Assembly: GCA_026225945.1 (NCBI GenBank)
Contig: JAMJFZ010002475.1
Coordinates: 1,482,501-1,546,500, forward strand
From: Cricetomys ansorgei
Taxonomy: Eukaryota; Chordata; Mammalia; Rodentia; Nesomyidae
DNA length: 64,000 nucleotides
Direction: 5' to 3'
Shown: piece after piece, positions 55,126 through 64,000 of the stretch
Layout: each line of letters starts with the position of its first letter
Position numbering within the stretch: the stretch's first letter is position 1
Made by a program: the position numbers and the translations under genes
Notes under the pieces: generated by a model
The model's database searches: none
What the model was told of the DNA's origin: nothing
Seen by the model: the letters and a program-made list of their open reading frames with translations, nothing else

Positions 55126-56422
55126 AACCGTGACATCTAAAAATCAAGAAGCCTATTAACCCTATTACCATATCATTTAGAAGTTCTAACTAATGAGATG
55201 GTTAAGATATAAAACAAAAACTAAGCCAAAAGACGCAGTGTTAGTGAAGAGTCAGTAAAGCAAAAGGTTTTCACAAAACGTTTTATTTCTCTAACTGCTA
55301 TTTTACTTATAAATAACTTTGGCAACATTAATAAAATAATAACTTTTATTTGAAAAAACAAGCGACGAACATCACAGAGTAACAAAATAGCAATCTTGAC
55401 AGATATCTGATACATGTGTAAACAAAACAAAGTGACATTGCTTTAAAAATAGATAGCTATCAATATAAAACAGAAAGCTTCCGAAAGACTCGGCTCACTC
55501 TATTTCTTTGTGTGATAGGCACAGGAATGGACTCAAGCTAGCTAGCTTCTAAGAACCAAAGCTCTTGATAATGCCTCCTTCCTGAAGTTCTGGGATAGGG
55601 AACTTCGCTAGACTGCAGGGAGAAAGGAGGAGAGGTAAACTGCCTTCAAAGAGAAGGAATAAATAGGACTTCAAAAGCAGGAGACATTTCTAGTCACTCT
55701 AAACATCTTGAAGCTCAATAAACCACGTGTGAGGTAGCGAGCCATGCAGGCTTGGGGGAAAGCACGGTGACGAAGGGGGCAGCCTGTGCGGCCTTTCCAT
55801 CAGGAGGAAACAGGGATTTACTCGAGGAACAAGGCCAATAGCTTAGAATAGTGCAGCAACGGGGAAAAGTAGGGAAGCATGGCAGCTGATGGGAGCTGGC
55901 AGGAGCCGGGGCCCTGGGGCCTCCCATTAGCAGTAAACAACAGTACTCCCTAGGAGCATGCTTTAGTCAAACAGCAAACTACAGCAATGATGCTGGTGAC
56001 ACGGAGCAGTCACTAAACGTGGGTCTAGTCTAAAATGGTTCTTATTTCTACCATAGGCAGCACACAAGGCAGGAGATTCATTTCACACAGTAGGGCTTTC
56101 AGAAGAACAAGAGGGACAAACACGCTTTCCACACCTAAAGCAGAGAGGTACAGGGTAAAAAGTTAATGTGCCTTTGCCCACGAACACTCAGTATAGATGC
56201 AGATCACAATCCGTGGATCAAGCACACAGCAAATATGTGCAACAAAAGACACTTGCAACCTCTTATCTCCCTCAGTCTTAACAGAGATGCTAAGGCCTGG
56301 TGATTACTTCTTTCCAATTTTTCGTGAAATCTAAGGAAACTTCACTAGACTGAGGAAGGAAAAACATGGAATAGGGACATTAAGGAACCCATGCCCATTG
56401 CCCCTTTAAGAACAAGGCCCTG

Positions 56423-56521
56423 CTGTGGATCTGGCCAGGACATCACTAGCCAGCCTAGGCTGGCCTTGAACCCCAGCCTCCCAAGAGCTGTTATTTACCA
56501 GTGTGTGCTACCACATCCAGC
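56423..56521 (-). mobile_element. B1-like SINE fragment
   Basis: CAGCCTAGGCTGGCCTTGAA ... GTGTGCTACCACATCCAGC. Confidence 0.65.
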
Positions 56522-56920
56522 AAGGTAAGGTACCTTGAAAGAAGGAACAGGAGACTAGAGATTTTTCCAGACCCATGTCTATAACCAGCATGCACTCAGA
56601 CTCTGCACAGATAAACAGAGGCTGCTGGGTACTGGGCTGGAGATGGAGGAAAAGAGACTGCCCTGGAAACCTACAGAGACAGCTACAGCTACTGAAGCTG
56701 TCTAGGGTCAAGTCAGAGGGCCCGCTACAGGTCTGCGAAGAGTTGTTCCTCCACAGGATAGTGTGATATAGGGGATAGATATTTAGGACATATCTGGCAC
56801 ACTCAAGTGCTTCAAGTAAAACCCAAGCGATATTAGTGTGATCAACTGGGAAATTATACATACAACAAAGGAAAAGCTACTCATTATAATCGCTTAACTA
56901 TGAGGCCAGATACAAATTGT

Positions 56921-56998
56921 GACTAGGGATATAGTTCAGTGGCAGAGCCCTTGCCTGGTACACGGAAGGCCCTGGGTTGGGGACTAGGGGGTGTGTGT
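56921..56998 (+). mobile_element. ID-like SINE (tRNA-Ala/BC1 derived)
   Basis: TAGGGATATAGTTCAGTGGC followed by AGAGCCCTTGCCTGG and GGCCCTGGGTTGG, matching the ID core A-box and B-box. A second fragment lies near 53945-53985 (TAGCTCAGTGGTAAAAGCAC). Confidence 0.8.
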
Positions 56999-58174
56999 CA
57001 AGAGCACCACCACACCAAATTGCAAGCTTCACATAGTCAATGACCATAAGATACACATAAATGTACTGAAAAGGCTCCATAGTGGGCTTAAATTCTAGTC
57101 GCCCTGGGTTATTTTTTTGTGCTAAGTCTAATATTATGGGGCATGTCCCTATATTCCAGCTGAAGAGTAGAACTAAGTTCAGCCCAGGCCATCCATAAAC
57201 TGGACAGATGTCATTTTTCCAAACCTTTTCAGTTAAAACTAATTGTTTTAATTACAGCTCAATACACTTCAAACTACAAATGCCAAGGCTTCTTTCCCAG
57301 GAAAGGACAAGGTGCTTTTCTGCTGTGGCTCTTAAGGATATGATGCCATTTTATTCGTCAAACACAGCTAGCCAAAGCATGAAGGAGAATGAATGAATCC
57401 AACTACCCCACGCACCCTGCAAAAGAAGTGTGTGGACACCAGTTCCCATTCTGCCAATCGCCACTGTTGCTTCATGGGACGCTAGGATACACAGTGGTGC
57501 TCTGGGGTCTGTGGGGCCGTCACAGGACACAGGCATCTTACAAGGATGGCTTGGACTCCGTGGATCGTCCTCTTTCAGGTAAAGGAACTCAGGCAGTACT
57601 CTTTCTTTGGCTCCAAGACTGAAATGAATGTGTGCCTGTCCACTTACCCACTTACCCTGTCCACTTAAGAGCACTTAAGATGTCTCTCTCCCTCCCCGTC
57701 TACAGCAAGCATCGACTGCCCACAGATCTTCAGGGAGAGGTTCAGCCTTGTGAGCCCCACCAAACTCCAAGCTTTTATGTAGGAGCTGTCAAGCTTAGGA
57801 ACTACATGAAATACTAACAAACAGGTTTGACTTTTTCCCATTCGCTCAAGGACACACACAAGCACCTTCCTGTGTTGAACCAAACACTTAATATGAAAAC
57901 CAGATGTATTTTAAATGAACTTCACTGTTCATCCAGAAAATACTACATATTTTGAAATGGGGTGGTAGAGTACTTATTTGTGAGGCCTTGGAGAGAGCCC
58001 CGGGACTAAACAGAATACAAACCCTCACGAAATAAAAACAAACAAAAACCGCATCAGATTATTCATCAATCTGTCACCGTGGGTATAATGAATAATGAAT
58101 GTATAGTTTGTACTTTTGTCTTTATGGAGGGCTTTGGGTTTTGACTTAAAACACTGGGTTTACCGGAACTAGAG

Positions 58175-59788
58175 TTAATGAGACTTTTTCGAAGGTCTAC
58201 CTTGACAGCTGGGGGAAACCAGCTCCCAGTCAGTTGTGCTCACAGTGATCGATGCTACTTTCACAGACTCTGACTCGATAGGCCCCGCTGACACCTGAAT
58301 CACAACCTTCGTCTCAGGCGGCAACCCTTCTAGCTGTTTAGGCTTCTTAAACATTTGGTGACACAGGGTCTTATGCTCCATTTTTTCCTTGAAGGTCAAA
58401 AACTGCAGCCGACACTTGGAGCAATGGTGACCGTTCCTCTCCCAGTGCCCCCTGTAATGGCACATGTACGGCATTCCGGTTTTAAAAATTTTAAGACAAA
58501 AGGGACAGAGCAGATTCTTAGTGTTTACATGGCACTTTCTGAAATGCATCTCCACGTCCGCGAAGGTGGATGACCTGTACTTACAGATCTGGCACACGTA
58601 GGGCATCTCCCCGGGCTTATGATTGTCCTTCATGTGCTGTAGAAGAACTTGGTCTGTTTCAAACGACAATTCACAGATTCTGCAGACCGTGGATGGGTCC
58701 GGAGTGGTGTGTACACGGTCGACGTGACACTCCAGCTGGAAGGGAGAGGTGAACTTCCGGTGGCAGTGCTGGCAGGTGGTGTGGTTCTCCCAGCCATCAC
58801 TGCCTTGCTTCTCGAGCTCCAAGTGATGCTTTGTGTGGTTCATAAATTTCACGTTTTTTAGAGCTTTCAAACAGCTGGGGCATTTGAAGGTTGTGTGAGT
58901 CTTCTTTTCTGGCTGCCCATCTCCTTTATGGTGCCCATAATAAAAGTCACTAAGTAACAGGGTCAAACTTCCTCTCTTGGGATCATAGGTCCCTTGACTT
59001 GCTAGACTTGAAAAGTGGGCTCCTGCCAATCCGTTTTCCTGGCGAGGGTGTACCTTTGTAGGACTGACGCGGACAGCATCCTCTGAAGGAGGCGTTCCAT
59101 TCACTACATGGTTTACTGAGCTGGCAACGTCACTGGGGGTACCCTGTTGCGGATCTGAGGTATGGAAAGTACCTGAAGGGGACAAAGCTGAAGAACGTTC
59201 CTCTACGAGGTCGACACTGGGTTCAGGCCGCCGCGCGCCTGTGTTTACTGCGGGAGAATGGCACTTCGATACATAAGAACTTTCGTTCAAATCTCCTCCT
59301 GCAAGTGCTGCTCTTACTGGACCATGCTTCGAACTTGACAGTGTAACTGAAGGTGAGGAGCACTTTGAAGAGCTACCAGGCACAACTTGTGGCGAATGAC
59401 TTATATAGTCAGGTTCAGACAAAGGCTCGATAATAATAGGGCTGTCTGTCGACCTTGACTCGGCTGGGGACCCCGGCAAGACGATCACTGTCTCTGACAC
59501 AGGGGCTGCAGGACTTGAGGGCTGCTGCCTTTGAGTAGTAGTTTTTCTAAGGTGGCCACGCTTTCTTTTTAAGCGTGAACCTGGGGTGACTCGGTTCAAA
59601 ATGTTCGAATTGGCTGGCTTTGAATTTGAAGTCATTCCAACAAAGATCAGTTCGGCATCTTCATTCACGTGCTCGACCCCTACGAAGATCAGCTCGGCAT
59701 CTTCATTGTGGACCTGACTGGCTTCTCGCAGAGCCTCCTGTGGTTCTGGATCTTGTTCCTCGTCAGATAGTATGAATGGCTGCTCCAT
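58175..59788 (-). CDS. Zfp280b: Zinc finger protein 280B (suppressor-of-hairy-wing family), 537 aa
   Basis: One intronless coding exon; human ZNF280B is similar in length. The ATG at 59788 gives MEQPF, matching the human MEQ start. A frame-open ATG 12 codons upstream (MWPHL) lies before a likely splice acceptor at 59806-59807 and is not used. The N-terminus has two copies of EDAELIFVG (about residues 26-52), resembling SUMO-interacting motifs. A basic segment RLKRKRG follows, then a Ser/Pro-rich disordered region. Six C2H2 or C2H2-like fingers lie at roughly residues 300-465, including FKCPSC..H, TTCQHC..H, TVCRIC..H, YVCQIC..H, LLCPFC..H and HHCSKC..H. It ends PSKKSH. It is a predicted nuclear DNA-binding regulator; its targets cannot be read from sequence. 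Frame intact. Confidence 0.95.
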   Translation of the reverse strand: MEQPFILSDEEQDPEPQEALREASQVHNEDAELIFVGVEHVNEDAELIFVGMTSNSKPANSNILNRVTPGSRLKRKRGHLRKTTTQRQQPSSPAAPVSETVIVLPGSPAESRSTDSPIIIEPLSEPDYISHSPQVVPGSSSKCSSPSVTLSSSKHGPVRAALAGGDLNESSYVSKCHSPAVNTGARRPEPSVDLVEERSSALSPSGTFHTSDPQQGTPSDVASSVNHVVNGTPPSEDAVRVSPTKVHPRQENGLAGAHFSSLASQGTYDPKRGSLTLLLSDFYYGHHKGDGQPEKKTHTTFKCPSCLKALKNVKFMNHTKHHLELEKQGSDGWENHTTCQHCHRKFTSPFQLECHVDRVHTTPDPSTVCRICELSFETDQVLLQHMKDNHKPGEMPYVCQICKYRSSTFADVEMHFRKCHVNTKNLLCPFCLKIFKTGMPYMCHYRGHWERNGHHCSKCRLQFLTFKEKMEHKTLCHQMFKKPKQLEGLPPETKVVIQVSAGPIESESVKVASITVSTTDWELVSPSCQGRPSKKSH

Positions 59789-60869
59789 TTCCAATGTCTT
59801 GATTCCTGACAGGTGTGGCCACAAGTCCCAGTGCTCCCTCTACACACTGCCACCTGAGTACAAACACATCACACATCGCTGAGCACAGAAACAGGACTTA
59901 CTTTTCTCATCAAAGACTTTGAAGTGGTTATACACATCAAGGACACTTGTCCAGTGCCACCACCATTCCACCTGGGCGGGAAGTACATTCGTGGGCTCTC
60001 TTGCCTAGTCCGACCGAGGATTTTAACCCAGCACCTCCTATCTAAGGCACTGGCTGACCCAGGCAAGAGGCCCCTCTGCAAGCTCTCTCGGAGGAGTCCT
60101 CACCACCAGTTGTCTCCTCTCACAGTCCCCATACTCCAGGCCCAGGCCTGGCTAAGCGCCAAATTTGCCTTCCCCCTGAGGCTGACACGGGACCTTTAGC
60201 ACATGCCATCCACCTAGGTCCACATGGGGACTCATCTGCAAGCTATCTTAGCCCAGGTCACCATGAGCTCTCTTGAGTCTGATCAAGTTCCTGAACCTGT
60301 GCTGCCCTCGAGGCACAGCTCCAGCCAGGAGCCACGCTAGACAACCGTCTTGGACCTCACCTAAGCAATCTCGACCTATCTTTAAGATCCCTATATCACA
60401 CTGGTTAACAGTGAAATGGAGTTCCTCTGGTTTCTCCAGTCAACACAGAGTATCTCAAGGACTAGCCTGCTCACAGTCCCACCTATCTCGAGATCAACCA
60501 AGCTCAGACAAGATCAAAAGCAGAATCGAACTTCTATTCAATATAGATTCATAACCAAAGAAATAAACCCACATGTTAAGTCTCTCTAGAAAACAGTTTG
60601 GAAGACCAAGACAATGTTGTCCCTTAAAGACCACCAGTCCTATAGAAATGTTCTCCAAAAGGAACTGAGAGTAAACCCAGAACACAACCTAAAAGAACAA
60701 TTGTAAAAAAATCACGGAATCCAAGGAATTCAAAGAGCTGCAGGCAAACACTTCTCGATGAACATAAAGAGGAGGACAGAGGCAGAGGGGCTTCCAGAAG
60801 GTTCCAGCTCAACTTCTGCAAGTCCTGGTTCCCAGCGCATGGTGGTACCCTACTTTGCTTTCCATTGCT

Positions 60870-61060
60870 GCGACGGACACCACGACCAACACCAACCCGG
60901 AGAAGGAAAGGACTTACTTCAACTCACGACTCCCAGGTCACGAGCTCTCACTGAGGGAATCCAAGACAGGGGCTCGACGCAGGAACTGAAGCAGAGCCAC
61001 GGAGGGATGCTGTCATTCAACCCACCGTGTCTTTTTCGTCTGGCAGGCAGAGTGATCCTG
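60870..61060 (+). mobile_element. Decayed family A repeat
   Basis: CCATTGCTGCGACGGACACC start, with truncated and diverged internal sequence. Confidence 0.5.
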
Positions 61061-61108
61061 TGAACCCAAACCAGGTTCTGTCAGTGCTCAGATCAAACCC
61101 CTCCGCTC

Positions 61109-61242
61109 AGCTAGGCAGTGGCGGCGCACACCTTTAATACGGGAGGCAGAAGCAGGCGGATCTGTGAGTCTGAGGCCAGCCTGGCCTACAGAGTGAGTTC
61201 CAGGACAGCCAGGGCTACAACAGAGGAACCCCGTCTCAGGGA
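61109..61242 (+). mobile_element. B1 SINE
   Basis: GCGGCGCACACCTTTAATAC ... GTTCCAGGACAGCCAGGGCT; a short internal deletion removes CCAGCACT. Confidence 0.92.
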
Positions 61243-61547
61243 AAAACAAAAAAACAGCAACCCCCCCCCACACACACTTTCCGACTTACTCGGATAAAGG
61301 TCAGGTCCTTCCGGTGCCTACAAGACAGAATTCCAGCCCCATGAATCACCCTACAGTTGACCTCCTACTCTTCCTCCCCACCTACCTACCATGTCACCCA
61401 AATGATACTAACTTCCTCACACACACACGCACACACACAGATAATTTTAAAATTAGAAGTCTCAAAAAGATAAAACGAACAGAGAAAATAGAAACTACAT
61501 GTATGTAGATATGTGTGCACGTATGTATGTTTGTGTGGGGGGGTTGT

Positions 61548-61650
61548 TTTTTAAGATGGGGACTCACTGTGTAGCTCAGGCTAGCCTGGCCTCAGTAGAA
61601 TCATCTTGTGTCTTCCTCTCAAGCACAGAGGTTACAGACAGACTAGGATA
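61548..61650 (-). mobile_element. B1-like SINE fragment
   Basis: GGGGACTCACTGTGTAGCTC, then AGGCTAGCCTGGCCTCA. Confidence 0.65.
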
Positions 61651-62099
61651 CTGGCCCTCTCCTTGAACACGATCAACACTTGATCTTGCTCGGGATCCTT
61701 ATACTTGCTCTTCCCTTACATCTGAACCCTCTTCGTCCGGGTGCCTGCGTTCTGGATCCTGAGCACCTTTCTCGGTGAGGTCCTCAACCGTGTCAACCAT
61801 CCTAACTCACATTCCCAACCCCATCTCATTCCTCTCTCACCTTCCGTTTCTACCACCATTTAACATGCTGTAAACTTTACTTTTTTATCTTCAGTCCTTC
61901 CTCTTGACTATCCAATGAAAGATAAACCCCAAGAGTCAGGGACGGTGTCTTCCCATGACTGTGGTATCCCCAGCAGAGGCCAGGGCCTGCCGCAGATACG
62001 TGAGCAGAAATCGCTCAAGAGGACACCGAGAGCAGGGAACCGCCCAACATGAACAGCTTACTACTGCGGAAGGCAGACCCACAAGCTGGGGTCACCACC

Positions 62100-62290
62100 A
62101 GGGAAAATGGCTGCGACCAATGGGGGATCTCTAATCCGATTGGTCAGGACCTGGACACGGTGCCACCGGATTGGGACATGAGAGCCGTGATTAAGCAATT
62201 TTTCCCAGAATTCAGTCTCCTTGTGGCCTAGCCCCATTCTGATTGGCCAGCAGCTGGCTTTAGGATTTTCCAAGAATCATCGGGGATTTC
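62100..62290 (-). promoter_or_regulatory. Candidate ZNF280B promoter with three CCAAT boxes
   Basis: GACCAATGGG (about 62115-62125), the inverted CGATTGGTC (about 62138-62147) and TGATTGGCC (about 62241-62250) lie within 140 bases. An AAAATGGCTGC YY1-like site lies near 62105. NF-Y box clustering is typical of broadly expressed promoters. It lies about 2.3 kb upstream of the ZNF280B ATG. The direction is inferred from the neighbouring gene. Confidence 0.4.
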
Positions 62291-62562
62291 TGAGGAGCTA
62301 GCGTGGCAATGGAGCCTGGGATAAAGTGGAGTCACCCCGGTCCTCTCGATGCTCGGAAATACAGAGCACGTTAAACAAGCCAACAAGCAGTAACTCTCAC
62401 TAGTAACGCCTCTAATTTGTAAAACGGATGTGTTCCAGTAATTCTTCATTTTCTACAGACTTAACTGGAGGCTAATGAAAGATTTGCAGCAGCTGGAGTT
62501 TTATATTTTCAGCCAAATACGTGTTATCTGATACGTACTCAATAATGATTGAGTACGGGTAA

Positions 62563-62768
62563 ATACCTTGTATTCCAGCACTCGAGAATCATGAGGCTAA
62601 GAGGTTGGAATATCCAGTGAGTTCCCGGCCAGCAAGACCCAAGATCCTGTCACAATAAAATAAATTTTTTTTAAATTAATTTTTTTAAAGCCAGGCTTAG
62701 TGATATATACCTTTAATCTCAGCACTTGGGAGGCACAGGCAGGCAGATCTCTGTGAGTTCCAAGGCTG
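62563..62768 (+). mobile_element. Two adjacent B1-type SINE fragments
   Basis: A decayed B1-like monomer (about 62563-62662), then a clearer, 3'-truncated one from 62689 (CCAGGCTTAGTGATATATAC ... AGGCAGATCTCTGTGAGTTC). Confidence 0.7.
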
Positions 62769-63099
62769 TAGCAACCAAAAATAGCTCTGGGCATTACCAA
62801 AGGGTTCAGTGTGAGAACTGCAGCCCAAACCCAACTTTCTCCCCAGAATCTTCTGCATTTCTAATGACGTTCTAGATAATTTTATATCTATGCCCAATCA
62901 TCTCCTCTAAACAATAACAACAAAAATATTTAAATCAGAATGACTGACATTCTTTCTAATGTAATGTATGAGAAGATACAGAACCCTAAAAAAACCTGAT
63001 AATGAATTCTAGCTTACATGATATGATTCCACCACATAAGAGGTTCTAATGACTCCACCAAAAGACTTTTAGAACCGATAAGCACTTTTAGCAAAAGGG
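62769..63099. other. AT-rich intergenic stretch
   Basis: Nothing recognisable apart from A-rich sequence leading into the LINE-1. Confidence 0.4.
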
Positions 63100-64000
63100 A
63101 AAGGATTGTAAATTAACATTAAAACAAACAAAAAAAAAATCCATACGCTTGCTACATACCAATGGTAAACACACTGAAAAAGAAACCAAGGAAACAAGTC
63201 CGTTCACAACAGCCCCCAAACTAACAAAGACCCTGGAAATAAACCTAACGAAGGACGTGCAAGAACTCTCAGGACCTCTACAATGGAAATTTTAAAACAC
63301 TAAAGAAGAAAGTTGAGGGAGACACTAGAAAACAGAAGGACCTTTCATGACCACAGATCAGAAAAATCTCCATCGTGAAAATGTCCACCCTACCAAAAGC
63401 ACGCTACAGATTCAACGCGACCCCCATCAAAACCCCAGGAATTCTTCACAGACACAGAAAAACAATCTGAAGTATCATAAGAGCTGGAGAGACCCGAGTA
63501 ACCCTGGAGCCAAATTGGTACTTCTGGAAGCGTAACGTAACACACCTGATTATACTACAGAGCCCTAGCGATAAAAACAGCATGGCACTGGCACAAAACC
63601 AGCCACAGATCAATGGATAAAATAAAGGACACAGGTACAAGGCCACACAACTTCAACCACCTGATTTTTGACTAAGATGCCAAAAATACACACTGGAGAC
63701 AGCATCTTCAGTAAGCTGGTTCTGAGAAAAGTGGGTATTTATAAGTGGAAGAATCACCATGCACAATAACCGATTCCAAACGGACCAAGGACTTCGTCGA
63801 CACAGATCTGAAACTGCTAGGAGGAAAACGCAGAGTTGGTTTCAAGATATAGATGTTAAGAACTTTCCGGGTGAGACTCCGATCACATAGGAAATAAGAT
63901 CAATTAACTGACAAATGGGATCTTAAGGCGCTAAAAAAGCTTCCGTGCAGCAAAGGAAACTCAATCAAGTGGCGATGCAGCTCCCAGAATGGAAGAAAAT
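63100..64000 (+). mobile_element. LINE-1 ORF2 3' portion, running off the window
   Basis: GAAATAAACCTAACGAAGGA, CATCAAAACCCCAGGAATTC, TACTACAGAGCCCTAGCGAT, AGCAAAGGAAACTCAATCAA. Reading frames are broken, and it continues past the last base. Confidence 0.88.

Larger units (their letters stand above)
55200..58174 (-). other. Region downstream of ZNF280B stop, probably including its long 3' UTR
   Basis: About 3 kb of mostly unique sequence with a B1 fragment (56423-56521) and an ID-like SINE (56921-56998). Plus-strand TTTATT strings near 55283 and 55346 would be minus-strand AATAAA signals. No ORF of substance is seen. Confidence 0.35.
59789..62100 (-). other. Probable 5' untranslated/intron region of ZNF280B
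   Basis: A splice acceptor (CACCTGTCAG on the minus strand) sits at 59806, just before the coding start, implying an upstream noncoding exon. The stretch holds a decayed repeat near 60870-61060, a B1 at 61109-61242, a CA run at about 61411-61438 and a B1 fragment at 61548-61650. No other coding sequence is seen. Confidence 0.4.

Noticed and set aside
56921..56998. Possible tRNA gene
   Set aside because: A-box and B-box-like strings are present but the acceptor stem and cloverleaf are not; it is an ID-type SINE.
59789..59824. Upstream in-frame ATG for ZNF280B (MWPHL start)
   Set aside because: It lies at or before a probable splice acceptor at 59806, and the human protein starts at the MEQ matching 59788.
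25..64000. CRISPR arrays, operons, ribosome-binding sites, prophage or plasmid features
   Set aside because: The sequence is clearly mammalian, with spliced genes and SINE/LINE content. No spaced direct repeats of CRISPR form were seen.

Overview
The window is genomic DNA of a muroid rodent (mouse, rat, hamster or vole type). This rests on dense B1, B2, B4 and ID-like SINEs, rodent LINE-1 pieces, an ERV-L provirus with MT2/MLT2-type LTRs, and long CA microsatellites. The species cannot be fixed from sequence alone. From memory, the gene pair SLC5A4 / ZNF280B matches the Slc5a4a-Slc5a4b-Zfp280b neighbourhood of mouse chromosome 10.

Three gene bodies are visible. (1) On the plus strand, 13653-51248, all 15 coding exons of a sodium/glucose-cotransporter-family gene of SGLT3 type (SLC5A4) can be read. 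They join in frame to 660 codons. (2) On the minus strand, 2061-8763, lies a broken copy of the 3' half of the same gene: exons 9, 12, 13, 14 and 15 only. Exons 10-11 are missing and exon 15 has a nonsense codon. (3) On the minus strand, 58175-59788, is the single large coding exon of the zinc-finger gene ZNF280B (537 codons), with a candidate CCAAT-rich promoter near 62.1-62.3 kb.

Copies 1 and 2 form the arms of a large imperfect inverted repeat, about 1670-10195 against about 37912-51640. The 27.7-kb spacer between them holds the promoter and exons 1-8 of the working gene. Identity between arms is mosaic: exons 9 and 13 look identical, while the 3' part of exon 12, intron 12 and exon 15 differ clearly. 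This suggests an old duplication patched by gene conversion. The inner breakpoint lies inside a B1 element. Recombination between arms would invert exons 1-8 onto the dead 3' half.

The intact transporter keeps the predicted Na2 sodium-site residues. It differs from SGLT1 at several sugar-site positions, most notably Gly at 457, where SGLT1 has Gln and human SGLT3 has Glu. Its proximal promoter and first coding codons are tandemly duplicated, the upstream copy ending after 11 codons. Intron 9 is a GC-AG intron. Intron 4 holds a short interstitial telomere-like tract. Intron 7 holds a decayed sense-strand ERV-L provirus whose 3' LTR contains a roughly 1.4-kb CA-rich array. The remaining introns and flanks are mostly old interspersed repeats.

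All identities and percentages are by eye. Repeat family names are recognition calls, not database results.
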